Shown here: positions 1 through 5,914 of the stretch, one piece after another
How the letters are laid out: each line of letters begins with the position of its first letter
Numbering within the stretch: position 1 is the first letter of the stretch
Assembly (NCBI GenBank): GCA_905235345.1
Contig: CAJOLO010000085.1
Coordinates: 1 to 6,543, forward strand
Source of the DNA: an uncultured Lachnospiraceae bacterium
GTDB lineage: Bacteria; Bacillota; Clostridia; Lachnospirales; Lachnospiraceae
Direction of reading: 5' to 3'
DNA length: 6,543 nucleotides
Translations under genes and position numbers: made by a program
The notes under the pieces: model-generated
What the model was told of the DNA's origin: nothing
What the model saw: only the letters and a program-made list of their open reading frames with translations
Database searches by the model: none

Positions 1-86
1 CAAAATACGGTGCATAAGTACCGGCGGCTCCAAAGCACCTGTTTATGGAATCTGTACAATATGTACAATCTAATACACAATATTAA
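1..86. other. Upstream flank of mfd with possible gene end and weak inverted repeat
   Basis: No gene can be identified here. In the third forward frame the window opens with Lys-Tyr-Gly-Ala and a TAA stop at 15-17, which could be the last codons of an upstream plus-strand gene, but four residues prove nothing. Positions 8-40 are clearly richer in GC than their surroundings and contain a 5-bp inverted repeat, GGTGC (9-13) with GCACC (35-39). Further on, TGTACA occurs twice (53-58 and 62-67) separated by ATA and could form a small hairpin. Two TACAAT hexamers (55-60, 64-69) resemble -10 boxes but no credible -35 box lies at the right distance, so no promoter for mfd is called. Confidence 0.3.
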
Positions 87-110
87 GGAGTTTCGCAATT
101 ACCTATAGAA
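87..110 (+). repeat. Recurring leader element, copy A (upstream of mfd)
   Basis: These 24 nt match positions 5870-5893 at 22 of 24 bases; the core is GGAGTTTYGCAATTACCTAT. The downstream part (111-125, ending in TTGAGAG) also resembles the sequence after the second copy (ending in ATGAGAG). Upstream similarity reaches back to GAATCT at 48-53, which lies 39 nt before the core here and 38 nt before it in copy B. Both copies sit immediately before the ribosome-binding region of a gene, and the two downstream genes are unrelated. No transposase or target-site duplication is visible. The element could be a dispersed palindromic repeat or a regulatory leader. Confidence 0.75.
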
Positions 111-131
111 TAATTTAATTGAGAGTAGGTA
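100..131 (+). promoter_or_regulatory. Possible hairpin masking the mfd ribosome-binding site
   Basis: TACCTA (100-105), part of the recurring element, is perfectly complementary to TAGGTA (126-131), with one more possible U-G pair inside (106 with 125). The right arm contains AGG (127-129), the best Shine-Dalgarno-like sequence 8 nt before the mfd ATG at 138. If this 6-7 bp stem forms in mRNA it would hide that site. The loop is about 20 nt and AT-rich, so the stem is not very stable on its own, and a regulatory role is inference. Confidence 0.3.
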
Positions 132-137
132 TATGAA

Positions 138-3100
138 ATGGATAGTTTGAGCAGCCCGTTTAACAACTCACACATAGGAGAGCTTTATAAGAAGGCGAAG
201 GAAAACGGGAAGCTTCCTTTGGAGATATCGGGAACAGATGGATATGCCAGGTATTATGCCATGGATTGTCTTGCAGGCGATCAGCCGAGACTGATTGTTA
301 CCTATAGTGAAGACAGGGCAAAGGAGATATATGAGGCATTTCATTTTTTTGACAGGAATACGTTGTATTATCCTGCGAAGGATGTTCTGTTTTACAGTGC
401 CGATATCCACGGACACACCATACTTGCACAGCGAATGGAAGTGATAAGAGCAATACTTGAGGGTAACGTCACAACTGTGGTGGTATCCGTTGATGCTCTG
501 CTTAATAAGGTGGTTCCGTTAGAGGAAGTAAGGAAGCATGTAATACAATTAAAGACAGGTGACACTTTACATCTGGATGAGTTTAAAAAGGTTCTTGTAT
601 CAGAAGGGTATGAGAGAAATGACTGGGTAGATGGAGTGGGTCAGTTTGCGATAAGGGGAGGTATCTTGGATATCTTCCCTATGAGTAGTGATTGTCCTTA
701 TCGTATAGAACTCTGGGGTGAGGATATTGACGGAATCAGAAGTTTTGATGTAGAGAGTCAGAGAAGTATAGAGAATCTTGAGTCGCTTTACATTTATCCT
801 GCATCTGAAATGATACTCGATGAGGAACGAATCGCGAAAGGAATCAAGAAGATTGATGAGGAGCATAAAGCATTTGCGGAAAAATTAAAAAAAACATTTA
901 AAACAGAGGAATATGGAAGAATCAATAAACAGATTGCGGCGTTAAAAGAGGAATTGGAATATTTTCATAGTGCCATGGGAATTGACGGATATATAGGTTC
1001 ATTTTACGAAGAGCTTGACAGCTTTCTCTCGTATATGCCGGAGGACACTGTGGTGCTGGTGGATGATCCGTCAAAGGTCATACACAGAGGTGAGGTTAAC
1101 AGACTTGAATTCGAGCAGAGTATGTCGGGAAGACTTGAGGGGGGATATATGCTCCCAAGCCAGGCAGAGGTAGTGTTTGATTATGTGGAGATTGCTGCCC
1201 GGATTGCCAGAGGTAATGTTATAACCTTTAGTCTGCTTGGAGAGAGCAATGATTTCTTTAAACCGAAGACAACCTGTGAATTGGAGAGCAGAGCTGTTCC
1301 GGCATATCATCACAGCATGGATATGCTGGTCAATGATATTGAAAAATGGAAGAAGGACGGGTGCTCGATTCTGCTTTTTTGTCCATCCGCTACAAGAGGA
1401 AAACGTCTGGCGGACGATTTATCATTTCATAATAATATAAGCTGTTTTTACTCTGAGGATAAGGACAGAGTGCTTGCAGCAGGAGAGATGATGATAACTG
1501 ACGGGAGATTAAAGTCGGGGTTCTATATTCCGGATTTTCATTTTGTGGTTCTGACGGAAGGGGATATATTCGGTCAGCAAAAGACCAGAACGAGACTTAA
1601 GAGGAAGCCGCTTTATTCCGGTGAGAAGATTAATAGCTTTGATGACCTTTCTGTAGGAGATTATGTGGTGCATGAGCGGCATGGCCTTGGAATCTACAGA
1701 GGAATAGAAAAGATAGATGTAGATAAGGTCACAAAGGATTATATTTGTATCGAATACAGTGGAGGATCAAAGCTTTATATTCTTGTATCGCAGCTTGATA
1801 TGATACAGAAGTATTCCTCTAAGGAGGGAAGGAAACCTAAGCTTAATAAGCTTGGAGGAAGTGAGTGGGAAAAGACAAAGTCCAGAGTGCGGACAAGGGT
1901 TTCGGATATAGCTAAAGAACTGGTGGAGTTGTATGCCATAAGGCAGCAGACGGAAGGATATGCATTTTCCAAGGATACATTGTGGCAGCGGGAGTTTGAG
2001 GAGATGTTTCCTTATGAGGAGACGGAGGATCAGCTAAAGGCCATAGAGGATACAAAGGCAGACATGGAAAGCACCAGGATAATGGACCGACTTATCTGTG
2101 GTGATGTGGGATATGGAAAGACAGAGATTGCTATAAGGGCAGCATTCAAGGCAGTGCAGGATGGAAAACAGGTGGTATATCTTGTACCTACAACTATTCT
2201 TGCACAACAGCATTATAATACCTTCTGTGAACGTATGTCTGATTTCCCGATATCCATTGGAATGATGTCGAGATTCCTGACGCAGAAGGAACAGAAGAAG
2301 ACTTTGGATGATCTTAAAAAGGGTCAGCTTGATATCTTAATAGGAACCCACAGACTTCTTTCAAAGGATATGGATTATCGCAATCTCGGACTTCTTATTA
2401 TTGACGAGGAGCAGAGATTCGGAGTGTCCCATAAGGAAAAGATAAAACAGATGAAGAAGAACGTGGATGTGCTGACACTTACCGCAACACCGATTCCGAG
2501 AACTCTTCACATGAGTCTTATCGGAATACGTGATATGAGTCTGCTTTCCGAACCGCCGGTGGACAGAAAAGCGATACAGACTTATGTGCTTGAGTATAAT
2601 CCCGAACTTGTCAAGGAGGCAATAAGCAGGGAGCTTGCAAGAAACGGACAGGTATATTATGTATATAACCGTGTTAATAATATAGCAGAGATTGCATCTG
2701 AGCTTTCAAAACTTATGCCTGATGTCAGGATTGCGTATGCTCACGGACAGATGAAGGGTCAGGAATTGGAGGATGTGATGTATGCATTTATCAATAAGGA
2801 GATAGATGTGCTTGTCACCACCACAATCATTGAGACGGGACTTGATATTGCCAATGTCAATACAATGATAATCCATGATGCAGATAATTTCGGACTTGCC
2901 CAGTTATATCAGCTGAGAGGACGAGTCGGAAGATCTGACAGAACGGCGTATGCATTTTTAATGTATAAGAGAGATAAAATGCTGAGAGAAACAGCAGAAA
3001 AGAGACTCAAGGCAATCAGGGAATTTACTGATCTGGGTTCCGGTTATAAGATTGCCATGAAGGATCTGGAAATCCGTGGGGCAGGCAATATTCTGGGCAT

Positions 3101-3677
3101 GGATCAGTCGGGACACATGGAGGCGGTAGGGTATGACCTTTACTGCAAGATGTTGAATGAAGCGATTCTCGAACTGAAAGGCGAGGGCAGAGGCGAGGAG
3201 TTTGAGACAAGTATTGAACTTCCGGTGGATGCATATATTCCTTCGACCTATGTAAAAAATGAGATGACAAAGCTTGAGCTATATAAACGTATCTCCGGAG
3301 TGTGGACTAAGGAGGATTACGAGGATATGCTTGACGAGCTCACCGACCGTTTTGGAGAGCCACCGGCACCGGTATTGAATCTTCTCACTATTGCCATGGT
3401 GAAGGCAAGAGCACATGATGCAAAGATAACCTCGATAAAATATCAGGATGGCAAGATTTATATAGAGATGGTGGATGGCGTCAGAATCAACATGGACCTT
3501 TTGGAATCATTTATTGTCAAGTATATGAATAATATTAGGATTGTTTCCGGAGAGAATTCGTGCTTTGTGGTTGATCTTGAAAAGAAAAGTGTTAATGCAT
3601 TTATAGGCGAACTCGAAGGGGTAATAGCAGATATTGACGGGCTTATCGAAAGAGAGCAGTTGCCTGAGAAGGCGTAA
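138..3677 (+). CDS. mfd: Transcription-repair coupling factor Mfd
   Basis: Mfd is an ATP-dependent DNA translocase that pushes stalled RNA polymerase off damaged template and recruits UvrA, starting strand-specific nucleotide excision repair in the cytoplasm. All expected parts are present in order in 1179 residues, a normal length for the family. The UvrB-like N-terminal module includes VGQFAIRGGILDIFP (167-181). The CarD-like RNA-polymerase-interacting domain (about 504-557) contains GDYVVHERHGLGIYRG. The helicase motor has Walker A GDVGYGKTE (655-663), motif II DEEQ (756-759), TATPIPRT (782-789), the motif V region IIETGLDIAN (897-906) and QLRGRVGRSDR (925-935). The TRG translocation region follows (about 967-987), then the C-terminal regulatory domain. 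No key residue is missing and there is no frameshift. The ATG at 138 is chosen because an AGG lies 8 nt upstream; an out-of-frame ATG at 133 reads only five codons. The lipoprotein gene follows after 56 bp. Confidence 0.98.
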   Translation: MDSLSSPFNNSHIGELYKKAKENGKLPLEISGTDGYARYYAMDCLAGDQPRLIVTYSEDRAKEIYEAFHFFDRNTLYYPAKDVLFYSADIHGHTILAQRMEVIRAILEGNVTTVVVSVDALLNKVVPLEEVRKHVIQLKTGDTLHLDEFKKVLVSEGYERNDWVDGVGQFAIRGGILDIFPMSSDCPYRIELWGEDIDGIRSFDVESQRSIENLESLYIYPASEMILDEERIAKGIKKIDEEHKAFAEKLKKTFKTEEYGRINKQIAALKEELEYFHSAMGIDGYIGSFYEELDSFLSYMPEDTVVLVDDPSKVIHRGEVNRLEFEQSMSGRLEGGYMLPSQAEVVFDYVEIAARIARGNVITFSLLGESNDFFKPKTTCELESRAVPAYHHSMDMLVNDIEKWKKDGCSILLFCPSATRGKRLADDLSFHNNISCFYSEDKDRVLAAGEMMITDGRLKSGFYIPDFHFVVLTEGDIFGQQKTRTRLKRKPLYSGEKINSFDDLSVGDYVVHERHGLGIYRGIEKIDVDKVTKDYICIEYSGGSKLYILVSQLDMIQKYSSKEGRKPKLNKLGGSEWEKTKSRVRTRVSDIAKELVELYAIRQQTEGYAFSKDTLWQREFEEMFPYEETEDQLKAIEDTKADMESTRIMDRLICGDVGYGKTEIAIRAAFKAVQDGKQVVYLVPTTILAQQHYNTFCERMSDFPISIGMMSRFLTQKEQKKTLDDLKKGQLDILIGTHRLLSKDMDYRNLGLLIIDEEQRFGVSHKEKIKQMKKNVDVLTLTATPIPRTLHMSLIGIRDMSLLSEPPVDRKAIQTYVLEYNPELVKEAISRELARNGQVYYVYNRVNNIAEIASELSKLMPDVRIAYAHGQMKGQELEDVMYAFINKEIDVLVTTTIIETGLDIANVNTMIIHDADNFGLAQLYQLRGRVGRSDRTAYAFLMYKRDKMLRETAEKRLKAIREFTDLGSGYKIAMKDLEIRGAGNILGMDQSGHMEAVGYDLYCKMLNEAILELKGEGRGEEFETSIELPVDAYIPSTYVKNEMTKLELYKRISGVWTKEDYEDMLDELTDRFGEPPAPVLNLLTIAMVKARAHDAKITSIKYQDGKIYIEMVDGVRINMDLLESFIVKYMNNIRIVSGENSCFVVDLEKKSVNAFIGELEGVIADIDGLIEREQLPEKA

Positions 3678-3688
3678 TGGGATATAAT
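3660..3688 (+). promoter_or_regulatory. Candidate internal promoter for the lipoprotein gene
   Basis: TTGCCT (3660-3665) and a perfect TATAAT (3683-3688) are separated by 17 bp, the ideal sigma-A spacing. The -35 box matches the consensus at four of six positions and overlaps the last codons of mfd. Transcription would start near 3695, giving a leader of about 39 nt before the ATG at 3734. The lipoprotein gene could therefore be expressed both by read-through from mfd and from its own promoter. The mfd/lipoprotein gap contains no terminator. Confidence 0.5.
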
Positions 3689-3733
3689 ATATCTCAAAAA
3701 AGCATGAGCATAATATAAATGGAGGCATATGAT

Positions 3734-4780
3734 ATGAGGTGTCATGGGAAAAAGATATTATCTGCGTGTTTTTTTGTGCTATGTTTATTGATGTGCACAG
3801 CATGTGGTAAGAAAGTTGAGAATGAGGCGGAAGAACTGGTGCTGTATCATTTTGGAGAAAATGATATAACCTACGGAGAATATTATATATATGCGAAAAC
3901 GGTGGAGGAGGACTATCGTCAATCCTATGGTAATGGTGTGTGGGAGTTAGAGCTTAAGGTTAATGACGAGAACAGAACTGTTCGTGATATCACTATAGAG
4001 GATATAATAGAGGATATCAATCGTGTAAAGGTTTTGGCAGAACATGCAGCTGATTATTCAATCACACTTTCTGACAGCGAAATGGCAGAGATTGAGAACA
4101 GGGCAGAAGAATTTTATGGCGGGTTAACTGATAAGGATATTAAAGAAACTGAGATTACAAAGGATATTGTTAACAAAGTAATTACTGATAATATGCTGGC
4201 AAAAAAAGTATATGATCAGGTACTCACAGATTATGATTTTGAGATATCCGATGAAGAGGCCAGAATGATTACATTTTATGATATGGCTTTCGAATGCTAT
4301 AGTATTGAAAAGGATGGCTCTGTCAAAGAATATACTGATGAGAAGAAAGCCTTGCAGCTTGAAAAAGCGAACGAAGCATTGTCTTCACTGGCACAGGAGG
4401 AGGGTACGACCTATGATGACATTGTTAACAGATACGGTCTTGAGTATTCTTCGGAATATACAATGTCAAAATCGGAGCTTATTGAGGAATATGGTGAATC
4501 TGTTGCCAATAAGATACTTGAGCTTTCTAATGGCGAGGTGAGCGTCGTTATAGAAACACAGTACGGATATAATATTTTTAAGATGATCGATTCAAGTAAT
4601 GAAGAACTTACGAAGGAGAATAAGCAGCAGATAGTATCGTCAAAGCAGAAGGAATATTTTAACGGTGTCTATAGTGACTGGGTAAAGGCATATGATCCGC
4701 ATTTCAGTTACCCTAAGAGCGTGGATATGGAACTTGCCGGCAGATTTCCGTTTGCGGAAGCTTCGGATAAAGATGAGTGA
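3734..4780 (+). CDS. Parvulin-like (SurA/PrsA-type) lipoprotein
   Basis: Probably a membrane-anchored folding factor acting outside the cell membrane. The 348 residues begin with a lipoprotein signal: basic HGKK, a hydrophobic core (about 8-21), then CTAC with the likely lipidated Cys24. A helical, acidic SurA-N-like region follows (about 40-165), then a degenerate PPIC/rotamase region (about 168-287). Its best match to the family is LSNGEVSVVIETQYGYNIFK (264-283), which resembles the usual G-E-[IV]-S ... YGYHIIK end of a parvulin domain. The histidine normally found in the first strand and the one in YGYHI are both absent here (YGYN), so prolyl isomerase activity may be lost and the role chaperone-like. 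The ATG at 3734 is preferred to the in-frame ATG at 3719 because GGAGG (3721-3725) lies 8 nt before it and the signal peptide then starts properly. It is co-directional with mfd, with its own candidate promoter. Confidence 0.82.
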   Translation: MRCHGKKILSACFFVLCLLMCTACGKKVENEAEELVLYHFGENDITYGEYYIYAKTVEEDYRQSYGNGVWELELKVNDENRTVRDITIEDIIEDINRVKVLAEHAADYSITLSDSEMAEIENRAEEFYGGLTDKDIKETEITKDIVNKVITDNMLAKKVYDQVLTDYDFEISDEEARMITFYDMAFECYSIEKDGSVKEYTDEKKALQLEKANEALSSLAQEEGTTYDDIVNRYGLEYSSEYTMSKSELIEEYGESVANKILELSNGEVSVVIETQYGYNIFKMIDSSNEELTKENKQQIVSSKQKEYFNGVYSDWVKAYDPHFSYPKSVDMELAGRFPFAEASDKDE

Positions 4781-4859
4781 TGTGAAAGATATGTTAAGGT
4801 TAAGGATGGTATTAAGCAGAAATAACAAGCAGGCATAGCAGATAAGAATCTAATGAATG

Positions 4860-4920
4860 GAACAGACCGGAGATTGTATTGTACTAATGTACAAGGTTAT
4901 CTCCGGTCTGTTCGTTTTAC
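4860..4920 (+). terminator. Long rho-independent terminator between convergent genes
   Basis: Bases 4860-4874 and 4899-4913 form a perfect 15-bp stem (core ACAGACCGGAGAT). Within the 24-nt apex, TTGTAC (4879-4884) and GTACAA (4889-4894) can form a second 6-bp stem around TAAT. The plus-strand exit reads TTCGTTTT, a U-rich tail suited to ending the mfd/lipoprotein transcript. The stop codon of the minus-strand gene is 13 bp away; on that strand the exit is AT-rich but lacks a clean U-run, so bidirectional action is possible but weaker. Confidence 0.88.
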
Positions 4921-4925
4921 ATGGA

Positions 4926-5663
4926 TTATTGAAATGGATTTATGTCGCTTGCCCCTGGGACACTATATAATAAACCGGTTGCTATTAATCCGACAGAGAT
5001 AACGATTCCTACAATGGAAAGAATAAGTCCGACAATTGCAATGGTAGGGCGTTTACCATCTGAATCTTTTGGCTGAACACAGAAGAAGATGATGCCAAGT
5101 ATTCCAAGTATAACTGCTAAAGGTAAACAGCAGCATGTAAGAATACTTAAGATACCCATTACAAGTGAAGCTATAGAAAAGCCTTTGCTTATCTCTGGCG
5201 AATCGCTAGTGTAAGTGTTAGCTTGTGGGTTGGTATAGTAGTTGTTGCTGGCGGTTCCCTCGACTGTTCCACCGAAGACTTCCTGGTGAGAGGTGCTTTC
5301 GGAAGTATTGTTATTCTCCGGCATTATAAAGGCAGAGCCGGTAGTGTTGGTTGTCGCCGGGGTGATTTCTGAACCCAAAGTGCCGGAAGAGGAAGTCTGG
5401 GTCGACGAATCCCAAGGATTGGAAGATGAATTCTGAGCCGCCGAATCCAAAGAACTTGACGAGGAAGCAACGGTATCGCTATAAGTATTGTTCGATGAAT
5501 TGTTGTGGCTTGACGTATCATCGTTACTGTTCTCTGTATAGTTGTAAGGATTACTGCCGAAAGCTGAACGTTCAGCTTCCGTAGGTGCACCGTAGGTTGA
5601 ATGGCTGTTTGTTTCAGGAGTATCTGAAGTGTTGTTTTCAACATTTGTATTATTATCATCCAT
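4926..5663 (-). CDS. DUF4190-type membrane protein with Ser/Thr/Asn-rich N-terminus
   Basis: Function unknown. The 245-residue product has two halves. Residues 1-158 are rich in Ser, Thr, Asn, Asp and Gly, almost without Lys/Arg or hydrophobic stretches, and are expected to be disordered; no signal peptide is present. Residues about 159-234 match the DUF4190 pattern: GFSIASLVMGILSIL, a CCC cluster (177-179) and LGILGIIFF form the first membrane segment(s), then a short polar loop PKDSDGKRP, then a second hydrophobic segment IAIVGLILSIVGIVISVGLI. Such proteins are small integral membrane proteins; with no N-terminal signal the disordered half may face the cytoplasm, but topology is not certain. 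The start is supported by AAGGAG (5675-5680 on the minus strand), 11 nt before the ATG. The gene is convergent with the lipoprotein gene and divergent from the DUF2752 gene. A degenerate 12-residue repeat lies at residues 72-95. Confidence 0.85.
   Translation of the reverse strand: MDDNNTNVENNTSDTPETNSHSTYGAPTEAERSAFGSNPYNYTENSNDDTSSHNNSSNNTYSDTVASSSSSLDSAAQNSSSNPWDSSTQTSSSGTLGSEITPATTNTTGSAFIMPENNNTSESTSHQEVFGGTVEGTASNNYYTNPQANTYTSDSPEISKGFSIASLVMGILSILTCCCLPLAVILGILGIIFFCVQPKDSDGKRPTIAIVGLILSIVGIVISVGLIATGLLYSVPGASDINPFQ
5379..5450 (-). repeat. Two tandem 36-bp (12-residue) degenerate repeats in the DUF4190 gene
   Basis: Read on the minus strand, residues 72-83 (LDSAAQNSSSNP) and 84-95 (WDSSTQTSSSGT) are adjacent in-frame units sharing D-S-x-x-Q-x-S-S-S. 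By my count 26 of 36 bases agree, including synonymous positions (GAT TCG, CAG, TCT TCC), so this looks like an old duplication rather than only shared composition. A fainter third unit may start at residue 96 (LGSEITPATTNT). Confidence 0.6.
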
Positions 5664-5701
5664 AATATTTATTTCTCCTTTTTAATAGTATATTATAATG
5701 T

Positions 5702-5730
5702 ATAATATCATTAATTTCAGAGAAAAGCAA
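5702..5730 (-). promoter_or_regulatory. Promoter of the DUF4190-type gene
   Basis: On the minus strand TTGCTT (5730-5725) and TATTAT (5707-5702) are 17 bp apart, and the -10 is preceded by TG plus one base, an extended -10 element. Transcription would start near 5695, giving a leader of roughly 30 nt before the ATG at 5663. A second TATAAT-like sequence lies slightly further downstream and could serve instead. Confidence 0.6.
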
Positions 5731-5752
5731 TGAACTTGTCATTAAAAATTGT

Positions 5753-5781
5753 TTGTACAAATGCGGTAAATTTGTTATAAT
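5753..5781 (+). promoter_or_regulatory. Strong promoter of the DUF2752-type gene
   Basis: TTGTAC (5753-5758) and a perfect TATAAT (5776-5781) are separated by exactly 17 bp. TG at 5773-5774 adds an extended -10. The predicted start is near 5788, about 127 nt before the ATG at 5915, so the transcript has a long leader. The -35 box is only 22 bp from the -35 of the divergent promoter, so a regulator bound between them could affect both genes. Confidence 0.72.
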
Positions 5782-5804
5782 TGTTTTTCAATTGTAAATC
5801 TGAA

Positions 5805-5885
5805 GTGATTGCGAAACTCCATATTATATATGAATCTATTGTGCATACACAATTAAAAAGATGTAAATCGGAGTTTTGCAATTAC
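5805..5885. repeat. 16-bp inverted repeat flanking a 49-bp spacer
   Basis: The arms 5805-5820 and 5870-5885 are reverse complements at 14 of 16 positions, and both exceptions can pair as G-U in RNA. The total span of 81 bp resembles a short palindromic repeat or a miniature inverted-repeat element. No flanking target-site duplication can be seen and no transposase gene is present in the window. Confidence 0.75.
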
Positions 5886-5893
5886 CTATTGAA
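5870..5893 (+). repeat. Recurring leader element, copy B (upstream of the DUF2752-type gene)
   Basis: It is identical to positions 87-110 except at two bases (T for C in the core, T for A near the end). It lies 21 nt before the ATG at 5915, where copy A lies 27 nt before the mfd ATG. The bases after it, through ATGAGAGG, also resemble those after copy A. Unlike copy A, it has a clear inverted partner upstream at 5808-5820, which matches the copy A core exactly over 13 nt on the opposite strand. Confidence 0.75.
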
Positions 5894-5914
5894 ATTTTAA
5901 ATGAGAGGTTTGAC

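Larger units (their letters stand above)
5788..5914 (+). promoter_or_regulatory. Structured 5' leader of the DUF2752-type gene
   Basis: The predicted transcript leader contains a long-range stem: GTGATTGCGAAACTCC (5805-5820) pairs with 5870-5885 over 16 bp, two of which are G-U pairs. Its 49-nt loop holds a second hairpin, ATTGTG (5838-5843) and CACAAT (5848-5853) around CATA. The right arm of the long stem is the recurring element also found before mfd. Directly after it, ACCT (5884-5887) can pair with AGGT (5906-5909) in the ribosome-binding site, which would exclude the last pairs of the long stem. It matches no riboswitch or T-box class that I recognise; a regulatory role is inference. 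Confidence 0.45.

Noticed and set aside
3719..3733. Upstream in-frame ATG for the lipoprotein gene
   Set aside because: It would place the GGAGG ribosome-binding site inside the gene and add an acidic residue before the signal peptide; ATG at 3734 fits better.
168..3803. Several minus-strand and shifted open frames of 60-100 codons within mfd and its flanks
   Set aside because: They lie opposite or within well-supported coding sequence, lack ribosome-binding sites and show no recognisable protein features.
5324..5659. 111-codon minus-strand open frame overlapping the DUF4190-type gene
   Set aside because: It is a shifted-frame shadow of the Ser/Thr/Asn-rich coding region, with biased composition (Ile, Thr, Arg, Leu) and no domain or independent start signal.
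5805..5885. Inverted repeat as a miniature transposable element
   Set aside because: No target-site duplication is visible, and the conserved part extends beyond the right arm to the ribosome-binding site; not excluded, but not called as a mobile element.
5876..5914. In-frame TTG start extending the DUF2752-type protein by 13 residues
   Set aside because: The TTG lies inside the recurring leader element, has no suitable ribosome-binding site, and the ATG at 5915 has GAGAGG 6 nt upstream.
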